This document shows positions 1 to 8,905 of a DNA stretch of 64,000 nucleotides, one piece after another. The DNA is from Roseburia hominis (GTDB lineage Bacteria; Bacillota; Clostridia; Lachnospirales; Lachnospiraceae): NCBI GenBank assembly GCA_021771815.1, contig JAETOE010000027.1:24610-88609 (forward strand), in the 5' to 3' direction. The notes beneath the pieces are model-generated. The model was not told the origin of the DNA and made no database searches. It worked only from the letters and a program-made list of their open reading frames with translations. The position numbers and the translations under genes are program-made. Position 1 is the stretch's first letter. The number at the start of each line of letters is the position of its first letter.

Positions 1-2840
1 AGATCGATGTCCGTTTCCGACTCCACACCCTCGCACACAATCTGCGCTTCGAGCTCCGTTCCCAGCTTCACGATTCCCCGCATGATTTTCACCTGACGGT
101 CACGGTCCTCTTTGTTGAGCAGGAAGGAACGGTCAAGCTTGATGACCGAAGCCGGAATCTGCTCGAATATGCCGAGCGAAGAATAACCCGCGCCGAAATC
201 ATCGATGGAAAGCCGGACACCTTCCTCTTTCAGCACATCCAATGTCTTTTTTACCATATTTTGCTGCAGTTCTTCTACAACAAGTGTCTCTGTGATCTCA
301 ATCTCAATCAGTTCCTTCGAAATCCCATAGCGGTCGAGAATTTCGGTAAAATGTTCCGGGAATCCCGGTCTGATAAAGTGTGTTCTTGAGAAATTGCAGG
401 AAACCGTCACCACCGGCAGTCCGGCATCCAGACGCCTGCGGAGCATTTTGCAGACCGATTCGTACACGAAAAAATCGATCTCCGTAATCTTACCTGTCTG
501 CTCATAATACGGCACGAAAAAACCCGGTGCCCGCACCGCGCCGCCCTCCGTCGGATCGAGAAATCGTACCAGTGCTTCGGCACCCACGATCCTTCCGTTG
601 CGAATATCTACCTTGGGCTGATAATACGTCGCAAAATCCTTCTGAATGTCGACGGACTCCAACAATTTCTCGCGCTCATGGCGCTCCTTGAGCAGCGTTT
701 CCAACCCGTCGTCATAAATTCTCACTTCATCTCCCTTGCTTCTTCCGGCAAAATCAAGCGCCTGATTCGCATAATTGATCGCCAGACGCAAATCATTCTC
801 ATCCTGCGGGATATCATAGATTCCCATCTGCAAAAGCATATGATTGTTCGTATCACGCAGAATCCATTTTTCGACCTCGCTCCTGATCGTCTGAATCCGT
901 TCCATGAACGCTTCCCTGTCCGCATAATTTAAGAGCATCACAAAATGATCTCCCTGATCTCTGGCGCAGATCTCGGTCCTCGAATCCACATTCTTCACCA
1001 AAATCCCCGCGACCTTTTCCAACAGGCGTTCCCCCGCGTTCCAGCCATAGATAATGTTATAGCGGCGGAACTGCGCGAGATTCACATAGACTAACGCATA
1101 CTGCGCCTTATGCTCCGGCAGCAGCTTATGTTCTCCCCAGAAAATCAGATAGTTCATATTCCAGATATCCATCTTCGTATCCTTGTACATCAGCTTCTGG
1201 ATCTTTCTGCTGTCATTTACCATGTGCACCGCCAGCAGTATGATCACAATCATGACTGCCACCAGAATACTGATGATCCAAAGACTGTTGTTCCGCACGA
1301 AATCGATCACACTAATCAGCGGATATGTGTTTTCTCTCAGCATATACGCATTGATTCTCTTCGAATCAATCTCGGAAAGCGTCTTCTCAAGAATGCCGGA
1401 AAGCAGCTCGTCCTCTTCTCTGACTGCCATGGAAATCGTATGCCCGCTGTTCAACACGTTCTTAATCTGGAGGCTTTCATACCGAAATTCGGTGCGCATC
1501 AGATATTCCGCCAGATAGCCGTCACAGAGCACAGCGTCCGCTTCCTCTTCCTTCACAGCATCAATGCATTCCTGCTGCTTCTCATAAGTAACGATCTCCG
1601 TCGCCCCGGTCTGCACCGCCTCCCCTGCTTCATCCAAGAGGAAAGGAACCGTCACCAGCGTTTCTATCTCGTTGATATTCCGATTCTTCGCCGTCACCAG
1701 AACAAGCGGAACCTCCGCGTAATCGCAGACTGCCGCAAGCTGATATTCCTCCAGTACCTCCTCCGTCTCCGTACAGTATGCCAGAATGTCAATTTCGCCG
1801 TCCCGAAGCATTGTCTGCGCTTCCTTGCGGCTTTCCATTCTTCGGTATTCCAGTTCCAGCCCCGTCTCGGAAAGACCGCTCTCCAGCAGTTCTCTCGTAA
1901 GTCCCCTGAATTCACCGTCCTCCTCATAAGAAAACGGATAAAAACCGTCGAGATAACCCACCACAACATTTTTCTTCTCAGAAATATAGGCATTCTCCTC
2001 CGTCGTAAGCAGAGCCGTTTTATCGAATCTGCTGTAATAGAATTCATTCACCAGCTCCGTTTCCAGTTCAGGACGGTTCATCTTAAGGTCGGACGCCGCC
2101 TGATTGAGTTCACGCATCACGTCGTCATTTCCCTTGTATGTAATATAGTAAAACGGGCGCGGCGCAAACCGTCCGATCAGACGCTGCCCTTCTCTCACCT
2201 CCGTAAATGTGTGAACGAACGCGTCAATCTCTCCGGCGGAAAGCGCCTCCTGCAGGTCGGCGGTGGACGCATATTCCGTAATCACCGGATTCTCAATGCC
2301 GTTGTCGCGAAGATACTGTAAGAATTCATCCCGGCGGACATAATTCTCCACCATTCCAAATGTGATGTGCTGCATCGCCGTAAAATCCTCGTAAGCGATC
2401 GTGCTCTCGGGATTCGTCGCGATGACGCCGAACGTGTAGCCGCTGGACAGATCGGCATACTGGTAAATCTCCGCGCGTTCATTGGAATACTGCGCCGAAC
2501 CTACCAGATCGACCTGCTTGTCGGAAAGCAGCGCAAGCGCCTCCTCCCAACTGTCACAGTCCACATACTCGATTTCCCAGTCCGCGTAATCGCACAGTGC
2601 ATTCAGATATTCGACATCCATGCCGCCGTAGCTTCCGTCGGGGTTTGTGATATGATATCCGTCCATAGGAAAAAAAGCGACCTTCACCAGACGCTTATCC
2701 GCCGCATAAATGTCGCTCTCGAAAACTGCACAAAACAAACACAGCAGCCATACAAAGATACCGCCTGTCAACATCATTTTTCTTCTCATAGAATTTGCTG
2801 TAGAATTAATAAAATCACATCCAATCTGCAAAAAATGCAT
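1..2840 (-). CDS. Membrane sensor: two SBP_bac_3 domains, degenerate GGDEF, EAL phosphodiesterase (3' end cut by window)
   Basis: The gene runs off the left edge. Reading right to left there is a signal/anchor hydrophobic stretch (about residues 22-45), two periplasmic binding protein (SBP_bac_3) modules (about 50-270 and 275-500), one membrane helix (about 515-540), a GGDEF-like domain and an EAL domain. The GGDEF signature is degenerate (reads QGDHF near residue 630), so cyclase activity is unlikely. The EAL domain keeps EALVR (near 755), DDFGAG (near 882) and a following CEGVE, so c-di-GMP hydrolysis is expected. The start at 2840 has AAAGGA seven bases upstream; an in-frame ATG at 2789, just before the signal peptide, is the alternative. 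The ligand of the two flytrap modules is unknown. It may set c-di-GMP levels read by the PilZ domain of the glycosyltransferase at 10.1-12.4 kb, which is inference. Confidence 0.9.
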   Translation of the reverse strand, partial: MHFLQIGCDFINSTANSMRRKMMLTGGIFVWLLCLFCAVFESDIYAADKRLVKVAFFPMDGYHITNPDGSYGGMDVEYLNALCDYADWEIEYVDCDSWEEALALLSDKQVDLVGSAQYSNERAEIYQYADLSSGYTFGVIATNPESTIAYEDFTAMQHITFGMVENYVRRDEFLQYLRDNGIENPVITEYASTADLQEALSAGEIDAFVHTFTEVREGQRLIGRFAPRPFYYITYKGNDDVMRELNQAASDLKMNRPELETELVNEFYYSRFDKTALLTTEENAYISEKKNVVVGYLDGFYPFSYEEDGEFRGLTRELLESGLSETGLELEYRRMESRKEAQTMLRDGEIDILAYCTETEEVLEEYQLAAVCDYAEVPLVLVTAKNRNINEIETLVTVPFLLDEAGEAVQTGATEIVTYEKQQECIDAVKEEEADAVLCDGYLAEYLMRTEFRYESLQIKNVLNSGHTISMAVREEDELLSGILEKTLSEIDSKRINAYMLRENTYPLISVIDFVRNNSLWIISILVAVMIVIILLAVHMVNDSRKIQKLMYKDTKMDIWNMNYLIFWGEHKLLPEHKAQYALVYVNLAQFRRYNIIYGWNAGERLLEKVAGILVKNVDSRTEICARDQGDHFVMLLNYADREAFMERIQTIRSEVEKWILRDTNNHMLLQMGIYDIPQDENDLRLAINYANQALDFAGRSKGDEVRIYDDGLETLLKERHEREKLLESVDIQKDFATYYQPKVDIRNGRIVGAEALVRFLDPTEGGAVRAPGFFVPYYEQTGKITEIDFFVYESVCKMLRRRLDAGLPVVTVSCNFSRTHFIRPGFPEHFTEILDRYGISKELIEIEITETLVVEELQQNMVKKTLDVLKEEGVRLSIDDFGAGYSSLGIFEQIPASVIKLDRSFLLNKEDRDRQVKIMRGIVKLGTELEAQIVCEGVESETDID

Positions 2841-2919
2841 CGTTTATTCCTTTTTTTATCATACACTTTTTTACAAACAAAGTCCATTGTCATTTTATTT
2901 TTTACTTTTTTCCTATATA

Positions 2920-2948
2920 TTGACAGGTTTTAAAACTCATGTTATATT
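2920..2948 (+). promoter_or_regulatory. Sigma-A type promoter for the TetR gene
   Basis: TTGACA at 2920-2925 and TATATT at 2943-2948 are separated by 17 bp, about 60 bp ahead of the TetR start codon. Confidence 0.6.
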
Positions 2949-3010
2949 TATTGAACCATTTGTTTAATTTATGTTATTTGATTCTGATCTACACTTCAAA
3001 GGAGACTGCA

Positions 3011-3649
3011 ATGAGGGAAAAAAAGCAAAAACTCATCGATTATAACAAGAACTGCATTCTTAACGCTGCCGGGGAGCTGTTTCACCGGAACGGTACCGCG
3101 AAGACTACCATGGATGAAATTGCCCGTGCCGCCGACTGCAGCAAGGCTACCATTTACGTCTACTTCAAAAACAAGGACGATATTTATTATCACATTGTCT
3201 TAGAATACATGACCGCCCTGCGCGACGGCTTAACGCAGTGCTTTGGCAGGCACAACGACTATGCATCGGCTTACCGCTCCCTGTGTGATACGCTGGTGCG
3301 TTTTGAACAGGACAATCCGATGTATTTCGAGTGTATGCTCGGCTGCATCAGCACAGAGCCAGAGGAACAGGAAAAGCTTCCTGTGTTAAAGACGATTTTT
3401 GATGTGGGTGAGGAAATCAATACGATTGTGTGTGACTTTTTAGAAAGCGGAAAGACAGACGGTTTTATCCGCCCGGACGTTGATTCCCTTCAGGCAGCCT
3501 TTGTCCTGTGGTCTTCCATCTGCGGACTGATTTCGCTGTATGCCAATAAAAAGACTTATTTCGAGCAGAATCTTGCATTCACGCAGGATGATTTTCTTGC
3601 AAACGGCTTTGCCATGATCCTTAAAATGATAACGAACGGAGGTGTGTGA
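3011..3649 (+). CDS. TetR/AcrR family transcriptional regulator
   Basis: A 212-residue protein. The N-terminal 55 residues form a TetR helix-turn-helix (AAGELFHRNGTAKTTMDEIA, then CSKATIYVYFKNKDD), and the variable C-terminal half would bind the ligand. The ATG at 3011 is preferred over an upstream in-frame start at 2939 because AAAGGAG lies just before it and the HTH then begins at the usual distance. The stop is 4 bp before the start of the EFR1 gene, so the two form an operon and the regulator probably controls its own operon. The ligand is unknown. Confidence 0.88.
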   Translation: MREKKQKLIDYNKNCILNAAGELFHRNGTAKTTMDEIARAADCSKATIYVYFKNKDDIYYHIVLEYMTALRDGLTQCFGRHNDYASAYRSLCDTLVRFEQDNPMYFECMLGCISTEPEEQEKLPVLKTIFDVGEEINTIVCDFLESGKTDGFIRPDVDSLQAAFVLWSSICGLISLYANKKTYFEQNLAFTQDDFLANGFAMILKMITNGGV

Positions 3650-3653
3650 CCAC

Positions 3654-4442
3654 ATGACAGGTATTTATTTCAGCGGAACAGGCAACAGTAAATTCTGCTT
3701 ATCCTGCTTTTTAGGCAATATTTCAGACAATCTTCCGATGTACTCCATCGAAGATACCGCCGCCCTTTCCGCGATCAAAGAAACTTCGGAGCTTGTATTT
3801 GCCTACCCGATCTATTACAGCAATCTCCCGAAAATTGTCCGGGATTTTATCGAAGACAATCATGCGCTGTGGCGCGGTAAGAACATTTACATTATCGCAA
3901 CTATGGGGCTGTTTTCCGGTGACGGCACAGGAGTCGCCGCAAGGCTGTTCCGAAAATACGGCGCTGCGATTACCGGGGGACTTCATCTTCGGATGCCGGA
4001 TTGTATCGGAGACGTGAAAGCGCTCAAGAAATCTTTTTCCGAAAACAAACGTATCGTAGACACTTCCTGCGCCAAAATAGAACATGCCGCAAGGCGGTAT
4101 AAAGCAGGAAATCCCTCCCGGGAGGGCTTAAGCTTTTTCTCCCGTCTTGCCGGGCTGTTCGGACAGCGCTTGTACTTTCGCGGAAAGACAAAGAACTACA
4201 CAAAGAATCCAAAAATAGATACGGAGAAATGCGTCGGATGTGGCATATGTGAAAAGGTATGTCCCATGCACAATATACATATCGAAGCACAAAAGGCTGC
4301 CGCAGGAAACCGCTGCACCATGTGCTACCGCTGCTTTACAGACTGTCCGAGGCAGGCGATTACCCTTATTGGAAAAGAAGTATTAGAGCAGCATCATATG
4401 GACACTTACATTTTTTCATCGTCCAAAAGTCCGCTTATATGA
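3654..4442 (+). CDS. EFR1-family flavodoxin/ferredoxin fusion protein
   Basis: A 262-residue protein with an N-terminal flavodoxin-like domain carrying the FMN phosphate loop YFSGTGNSK at its start. The C-terminal dicluster ferredoxin domain has two 4Fe-4S motifs, CVGCGICEKVCP and CTMCYRCFTDCP. This is the EFR1 ('EFR1 family ferrodoxin') arrangement, a cytosolic electron carrier whose partner is usually unknown. The ATG at 3654 is chosen because GGAGGT lies 10 bp upstream; a GTG at 3642 overlapping the TetR stop is less likely. The last 37 bp overlap the 3' end of the convergent Fic gene. Confidence 0.87.
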   Translation: MTGIYFSGTGNSKFCLSCFLGNISDNLPMYSIEDTAALSAIKETSELVFAYPIYYSNLPKIVRDFIEDNHALWRGKNIYIIATMGLFSGDGTGVAARLFRKYGAAITGGLHLRMPDCIGDVKALKKSFSENKRIVDTSCAKIEHAARRYKAGNPSREGLSFFSRLAGLFGQRLYFRGKTKNYTKNPKIDTEKCVGCGICEKVCPMHNIHIEAQKAAAGNRCTMCYRCFTDCPRQAITLIGKEVLEQHHMDTYIFSSSKSPLI

Positions 4443-5242
4443 AGATTTCGATTGTGCAGTTCATTTTTCTCGTTTAAAAGCAGATTTTTCAGGAATAATT
4501 CAAGGTACTCCGTTGTTTCATGAACACCTTTTTGCAGATTCGTATAATTCGCACGGACAAGCGCATTTCTGAAATACCACGCATTCTCTGCAAAAATATC
4601 ATTGGTCACTGAAAAACCGAGCGTTCTTAAGTATTTGATAAAGAATACCGCCGTCGTTCTTGTGTTGCCCTCTCCAAAAATGTGGATTTGCCATAGCCCT
4701 GCAACGAAGCTTGCAAGGTGGCGGATAATCTCATCCATCGACAAGCCTTTATAACTAAAGCTCTTTTCCTGAGATAAGTCATATTCAAGGGTGGCTCTCA
4801 GTTCCGAAGCACTGCCATATATGACTGTAGCTCCGTCTAAGACCCACTCTTTTTTCGTAATGTTATATTCTCTTATCTTTCCGGCATGTTCATAAATCCC
4901 CTGAAACAATCTGCGGTGAATAGAGATATACTCGTTGGCTGAAAATGAAAAAGCAGTTTCTGACAGTATCTCAGCTATTCGCGCAGATACCTTGTCGGCT
5001 TCTTCGGTACGCTCATTTTCTGAATGCTCCGGGCTTTCCTCATAATAACGATTGATAAGGTTCTGGGCTTCTTTCAGCGTGATTTTGCCCTCAATATTCA
5101 AAATGGCGGTATCTATCAAATATTGGGACGGCTTAAGTCCGTCTACTGCCTGCAATCCGATCGCTGTACTCCATGCATACCCTTTGCTTGCTTTATCAGG
5201 CTCAGACTCCTTCAAATATTCCTTAAACGGGTCGTTATTCAT
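4406..5242 (-). CDS. Fic/DOC family protein (class II-like, probable AMPylase)
   Basis: A 278-residue Fic protein. The active-site loop at residues 187-198 reads HIFGEGNTRTTA, which matches HxFxEGNxR but has Thr for the second Gly. The catalytic His187, the acidic residue, Asn and Arg are kept. The N-terminal region resembles the inhibitory helix of VbhA/class II Fic proteins: residues 47-52 read ILNIEG, keeping the Glu-Gly but with Ile where Ser/Thr is expected. Family members transfer AMP or other nucleotides to target proteins; the target here is unknown. A ribosome binding site (GAGGTAGAGAA) precedes the ATG. The 3' end overlaps the convergent EFR1 gene by 37 bp. No separate antitoxin gene is visible. 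Confidence 0.85.
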   Translation of the reverse strand: MNNDPFKEYLKESEPDKASKGYAWSTAIGLQAVDGLKPSQYLIDTAILNIEGKITLKEAQNLINRYYEESPEHSENERTEEADKVSARIAEILSETAFSFSANEYISIHRRLFQGIYEHAGKIREYNITKKEWVLDGATVIYGSASELRATLEYDLSQEKSFSYKGLSMDEIIRHLASFVAGLWQIHIFGEGNTRTTAVFFIKYLRTLGFSVTNDIFAENAWYFRNALVRANYTNLQKGVHETTEYLELFLKNLLLNEKNELHNRNLHISGLLDDEKM

Positions 5243-5383
5243 TTCTCTACCTCAATTACATAATATTATATTTGTTTTCAATACAACGCGAAATACCATA
5301 GGAAAAGGGTGCTCTTTCCGTAAAAATACGGCGCGTTTTTATCTGTTGGGATAATCACAAATCCTTATAAATCGGAAGTTGTT

Positions 5384-5572
5384 TTAAAGGACCCTGACTA
5401 ATATAACTATAATAATTACAAAAATAATATTAAATATCCATGTCCACTTATTTCCTAAATTTATTGTATAGCCAAACCCACTTTGCGGTCTCCTGATAAT
5501 TACTCTTTTATCCTCTCTGTTGAAATACAGTCTTCCAGCTAACCAACCATCATCTCTATTGCTCGATTTCAT
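5384..5572 (-). CDS. DUF5808 domain small membrane protein
   Basis: A 62-residue protein when started at the ATG at 5572, which has AGAGGAGA directly upstream. A longer reading to 5635 has no good ribosome binding site. The soluble part (DDGWLAGRLYFNREDKRVII through GFGYTINLG) matches my recollection of DUF5808, and the C-terminus is one hydrophobic helix. The function is unknown. Codon use is AT-rich compared with the neighbours. Confidence 0.65.
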   Translation of the reverse strand: MKSSNRDDGWLAGRLYFNREDKRVIIRRPQSGFGYTINLGNKWTWIFNIIFVIIIVILVRVL

Positions 5573-5725
5573 AAAGTTCTCCTCTGCAACTTTCGATTTA
5601 TCATTTTCTATATTATATATCCATTTTACCATCAAATTGTAAATTTTCTATAATTTTTCTTTTTATATGACAACGATTTGATGTAAAATAAGACATAAGA
5701 AATTTATATTCATAAGGAGATTCGT

Positions 5726-6175
5726 ATGGAAAAACTATTGCTCTTCGGCTCAGACGACGCCGAATTTCAAAAGATAAATCAGATTGCCTCCCGCTTAAGA
5801 CTGCATATGGAGCGGGTCGATCCCGCGGATTATGCGCTCACGCTTGGGGAAATCGCTTCCGGCAGCCATAAGTCCGCCTCTTGCGCCAAATCTGCGGATT
5901 CCGCTTCGACCGCTGCCTCTGCAGACGACGCGTCCGCCCTGTCCTGCCCGCAAGCGCCGACTTCCGCCGCCTCCCCCGCGCTCTCCGAGAGCCTTCTTGT
6001 AATGTGCCATCTTTCCGACAAGCGCATGGACAAGCTCCTCTTCGAACTGCGCCGGGCGGACGCAAAGCTTTCTTATAAGGCAGTCCTCACGCCGACCAAC
6101 GCCGGATGGACGCTCCCCCGCCTGATGCTTGAAATGCAGCGGGAGAAGGCTGCCTATGCACAGAAGAAGCTTTAG
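5726..6175 (+). CDS. DUF3783 domain protein with Ala/Ser-rich insert
   Basis: A 149-residue protein started at an ATG behind AAGGAG. The N-terminal (LLLFGSDDAEFQKINQIASR) and C-terminal (LLVMCHLSDKRMDKLLFELR, then the TPTNAGWTLPRL stretch) blocks fit DUF3783, a short family of unknown function common in Clostridia. The blocks are split by about 45 residues of low-complexity Ala, Ser and Asp (roughly residues 47-90), which is much longer than the linker I expect for the family. It stands alone between divergent and convergent neighbours. Confidence 0.65.
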   Translation: MEKLLLFGSDDAEFQKINQIASRLRLHMERVDPADYALTLGEIASGSHKSASCAKSADSASTAASADDASALSCPQAPTSAASPALSESLLVMCHLSDKRMDKLLFELRRADAKLSYKAVLTPTNAGWTLPRLMLEMQREKAAYAQKKL

Positions 6176-6224
6176 CTCCATTCCGCAGCCGGCACGGACA
6201 ATTTCCGGGAAGAACGCTGCTTTT

Positions 6225-7421
6225 CTATTCCCACGGGAAGAACTCCTCCACGATATTCTCCGGAGAGAACATCAATACAACGTAATCGTAATCCCCGTTC
6301 TGAATCGTCTCATAATAATCTTCCTCATAAAAGCGCGGATCGATCAGATCCACCGTATTCACCCTTAAGGAAGTAAACGCCGAGAACGGTACGGCGAAGG
6401 AATCCTTAATGACACAGATGCGCAGTCCGTCCGGGTGATCTTTATTTTCGATGTGCGTGTACGCCGGATTTCCATACAGATAGATGCCGTACATATCCGT
6501 ATCGAACGGCTGGCTGCTCTGCCGTATGACCGGAGTCGCAAGCAGCGCTTCCTCGAACCTGCCCGTGAACACAAGATCGCCGGAAATGCTGTTCTCGTAG
6601 GAATAATCGGTCGTAAACTTCGGATAAATCAGTGTAAAATCATCCACCTCCGTATAGAAACGCCCCGTCTTTCTTCCCATGGAACCAAGGAAAATATCGT
6701 CATATGTAATTACATTATAATGATCCAGATTACTGTAGTAATCATCCGGGTCCAAGGTCTCCCCGTAACGTTCCTCCAAAATGTCACAGAACTGCGACGA
6801 AGCCCAGAACGCCGTCTGTATCTTCCAATGGTGGTCCGTATTGTAGAACACCTCGGACATGGGAATGCCGCTCTCATCAAGATAGTCCCGCAGGTCAATA
6901 TAATCCACGCCATAGCCGTCAAGACGTTCCAGAAAATCATCCGCCGTCTCGTTCGCCATATTGTAAGGGATACCCGTAGAAAATTCGGTAAATCCATGGA
7001 TATATTTTTCCGGAGGCATCACGTATATAAGCGTTGCCCCGCTCTCCGCTGCGGCGTCCGCAAGGTTTTTCGTCTTCGCGGCTTCCTCGGAAACGTCGTT
7101 GATTTCCGTTGTAAAATACGTATAGTAAAGCTTTCCCGCGTGATCCTTTACCACCTCAAAGTTAGACTCTTCTTCCTTGCCCAAAATGAGCTGTATATAG
7201 CCGTAGGCGTCGATAAACGTATATTTTTCTACGACGTTTTCATCGATGGCGGAGCCAATCTGCGCGATTAGTTCCGCAGGAGTCCCGCCGCTCTCCCGCC
7301 AGCTTGTCAAGGTATCCTGCAAAATCGGAAGTTCTTTCCTTGCATTTAAGACCGCGAATCCAAACAGAAATGCCAGAAACAGCAGCGCCGTTATTTTCTT
7401 TTTCCCCAGTAATCGTTCCAT
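6225..7421 (-). CDS. DHHW/AlgX-like protein, probable exopolysaccharide O-acetylation factor
   Basis: A 398-residue protein with an N-terminal membrane anchor (about residues 8-27) and an SGNH-hydrolase-like extracellular domain. The sequence NTDHHWKIQTAF near residue 196 carries the DHHW motif. Relatives (AlgJ/AlgX, WssI) work with a membrane O-acyltransferase to acetylate a secreted polysaccharide. It is the last gene of the operon led by the cellulose-synthase-like gene and directly follows the MBOAT gene. The ATG at 7421 has AAAGGTGAGG in front, better than the GTG at 7430. Acceptor polymer and acyl group are inferred from context. Confidence 0.8.
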   Translation of the reverse strand: MERLLGKKKITALLFLAFLFGFAVLNARKELPILQDTLTSWRESGGTPAELIAQIGSAIDENVVEKYTFIDAYGYIQLILGKEEESNFEVVKDHAGKLYYTYFTTEINDVSEEAAKTKNLADAAAESGATLIYVMPPEKYIHGFTEFSTGIPYNMANETADDFLERLDGYGVDYIDLRDYLDESGIPMSEVFYNTDHHWKIQTAFWASSQFCDILEERYGETLDPDDYYSNLDHYNVITYDDIFLGSMGRKTGRFYTEVDDFTLIYPKFTTDYSYENSISGDLVFTGRFEEALLATPVIRQSSQPFDTDMYGIYLYGNPAYTHIENKDHPDGLRICVIKDSFAVPFSAFTSLRVNTVDLIDPRFYEEDYYETIQNGDYDYVVLMFSPENIVEEFFPWE

Positions 7422-7484
7422 CTGCCTCACCTTTTACATCATTGCATTTGCCTTCACCAAAGTCTCTGACCGGCTCCGCCTGTA

Positions 7485-8903
7485 TCAGAAATTAAAATAG
7501 ATAAACGGATTGTAGCTTCCCTTGACCAGATAGGTCACACAGATCAGAAAAATCCCCATCATAAGTATCGGATAGAGCACATCCATGACTGCGGTGCACA
7601 CCTTTCCGTTGACAATCAGGTAATTGCATCTCTTTCCGATCGGCACGCAGAATACGGCTCCTAACAGGAAGAAAATCCCGTATTCCCTTAAGTACATCCA
7701 TGCATAGTCGCTGAAAAACCCGCTTCCGTCCAGACCGAACATACACTTGATATAATTTCCCGCGTACACCAGATTTTCCGCGCGGAAAATGACCCAGCCC
7801 AAATTTACGACAAACATCGTGTAACACCATTTTAAAATATTGTGTCCCGGCTTATTCTCCAGATCGATGAACCGCTCGAACACCAGAAACGCAAAATTGA
7901 TAAGCCCCCACACGATAAACGTCCACTCCGCACCGTGCCAGAGTCCGGTACACAGCCATACCACCAGCATATTGCGGATCACGATATCCATGTTCTTCAC
8001 CTTCGAGCCGCCGAGCGGGAAGTACACATATTCTTTGAACCATTTTCCCAGTGAAATATGCCATCTGCGCCAAAATTCCCCGATGGAGCGGGAAATATAC
8101 GGATAGTTGAAGTTCTCCTCGAACTTAAAACCGAACATCAATCCCAGACCGATCGCCATATCCGAATAGCCGGAGAAGTCAAACAGAATCTGAAGCGTAT
8201 AGGCGACGGAGCCCAGCCATGCGAGCATCACCGGCATACCGCCCATCTGGTAACTGTCGAAGATCCGATCCGCCACGATCGCGAAATTATTGGAGAGCAG
8301 GACCTTCTTTCCCATACCTGCAATAAAGCGGCACACTCCCACCGAGAACTTGTCCCATGTCTCCTTCCTGTGTACGATCTGCTCATCGATGGACGCATAC
8401 CGCACGATCGGTCCCGCAATGAGCTGTGGAAAAAACGCAATGTAAAGCGCCACATAAAACGGATTCTTCTGCACCTTTCCGTTCTTCCGGTAGACGTCCA
8501 CCACATAGGAAAGCGCCTGAAACGTGAAAAAGGAAATGCCGATCGGCAGCGCAAGATTCGTTAGCGGCAGATCCCGGTTCATTGCCTGCCCGATGTTTCG
8601 CAAAAAGAAATCCAGATATTTAAAGACAAACAACAATCCGATATTCAAGACAACTGTAAGAGCAAGATAAAATTTTACAATTTGCTGCTCCCTGTAACGA
8701 TCCACCAAAAGCGCCAGAATATAATTCATCACGATCGACGCCAGCATAATCAGCACGAACCACGGTTCTCCCCATGCATAAAAGAACAGGCTCGCCACCA
8801 GAAGGATCCCGTTCTTTACCGGAGTCCATCTTCGGAACAGATAATAAAGAAGCAGGACAGCCGGAAGGAAATAAAACAAAAATACAATACTTGAAAATAA
8901 CAT
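7485..8903 (-). CDS. MBOAT family membrane O-acyltransferase (AlgI/WssH/DltB-like)
   Basis: A 472-residue polytopic membrane protein. It carries the WHISLGKWFKEYVYFPLGGS block near residue 283 and LWHGAEWTFI near 323, which contains the MBOAT catalytic His. The family moves acyl groups across the membrane to a secreted polymer with help from an AlgJ/AlgX-type partner, here the next gene. The start at 8903, 3 bp after the stop of the upstream gene, gives the usual MBOAT N-terminus (MLFSSIVFLFYFLP). A longer reading to 9029 overlaps the upstream gene and is rejected. Confidence 0.9.
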   Translation of the reverse strand: MLFSSIVFLFYFLPAVLLLYYLFRRWTPVKNGILLVASLFFYAWGEPWFVLIMLASIVMNYILALLVDRYREQQIVKFYLALTVVLNIGLLFVFKYLDFFLRNIGQAMNRDLPLTNLALPIGISFFTFQALSYVVDVYRKNGKVQKNPFYVALYIAFFPQLIAGPIVRYASIDEQIVHRKETWDKFSVGVCRFIAGMGKKVLLSNNFAIVADRIFDSYQMGGMPVMLAWLGSVAYTLQILFDFSGYSDMAIGLGLMFGFKFEENFNYPYISRSIGEFWRRWHISLGKWFKEYVYFPLGGSKVKNMDIVIRNMLVVWLCTGLWHGAEWTFIVWGLINFAFLVFERFIDLENKPGHNILKWCYTMFVVNLGWVIFRAENLVYAGNYIKCMFGLDGSGFFSDYAWMYLREYGIFFLLGAVFCVPIGKRCNYLIVNGKVCTAVMDVLYPILMMGIFLICVTYLVKGSYNPFIYFNF

Positions 8904-8905
8904 AA

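Noticed and set aside
1110..2321. 403-residue plus-strand ORF
   Set aside because: Lies antisense to the sensor/EAL gene, has no ribosome binding site or domain, and its composition is that of a shadow frame.
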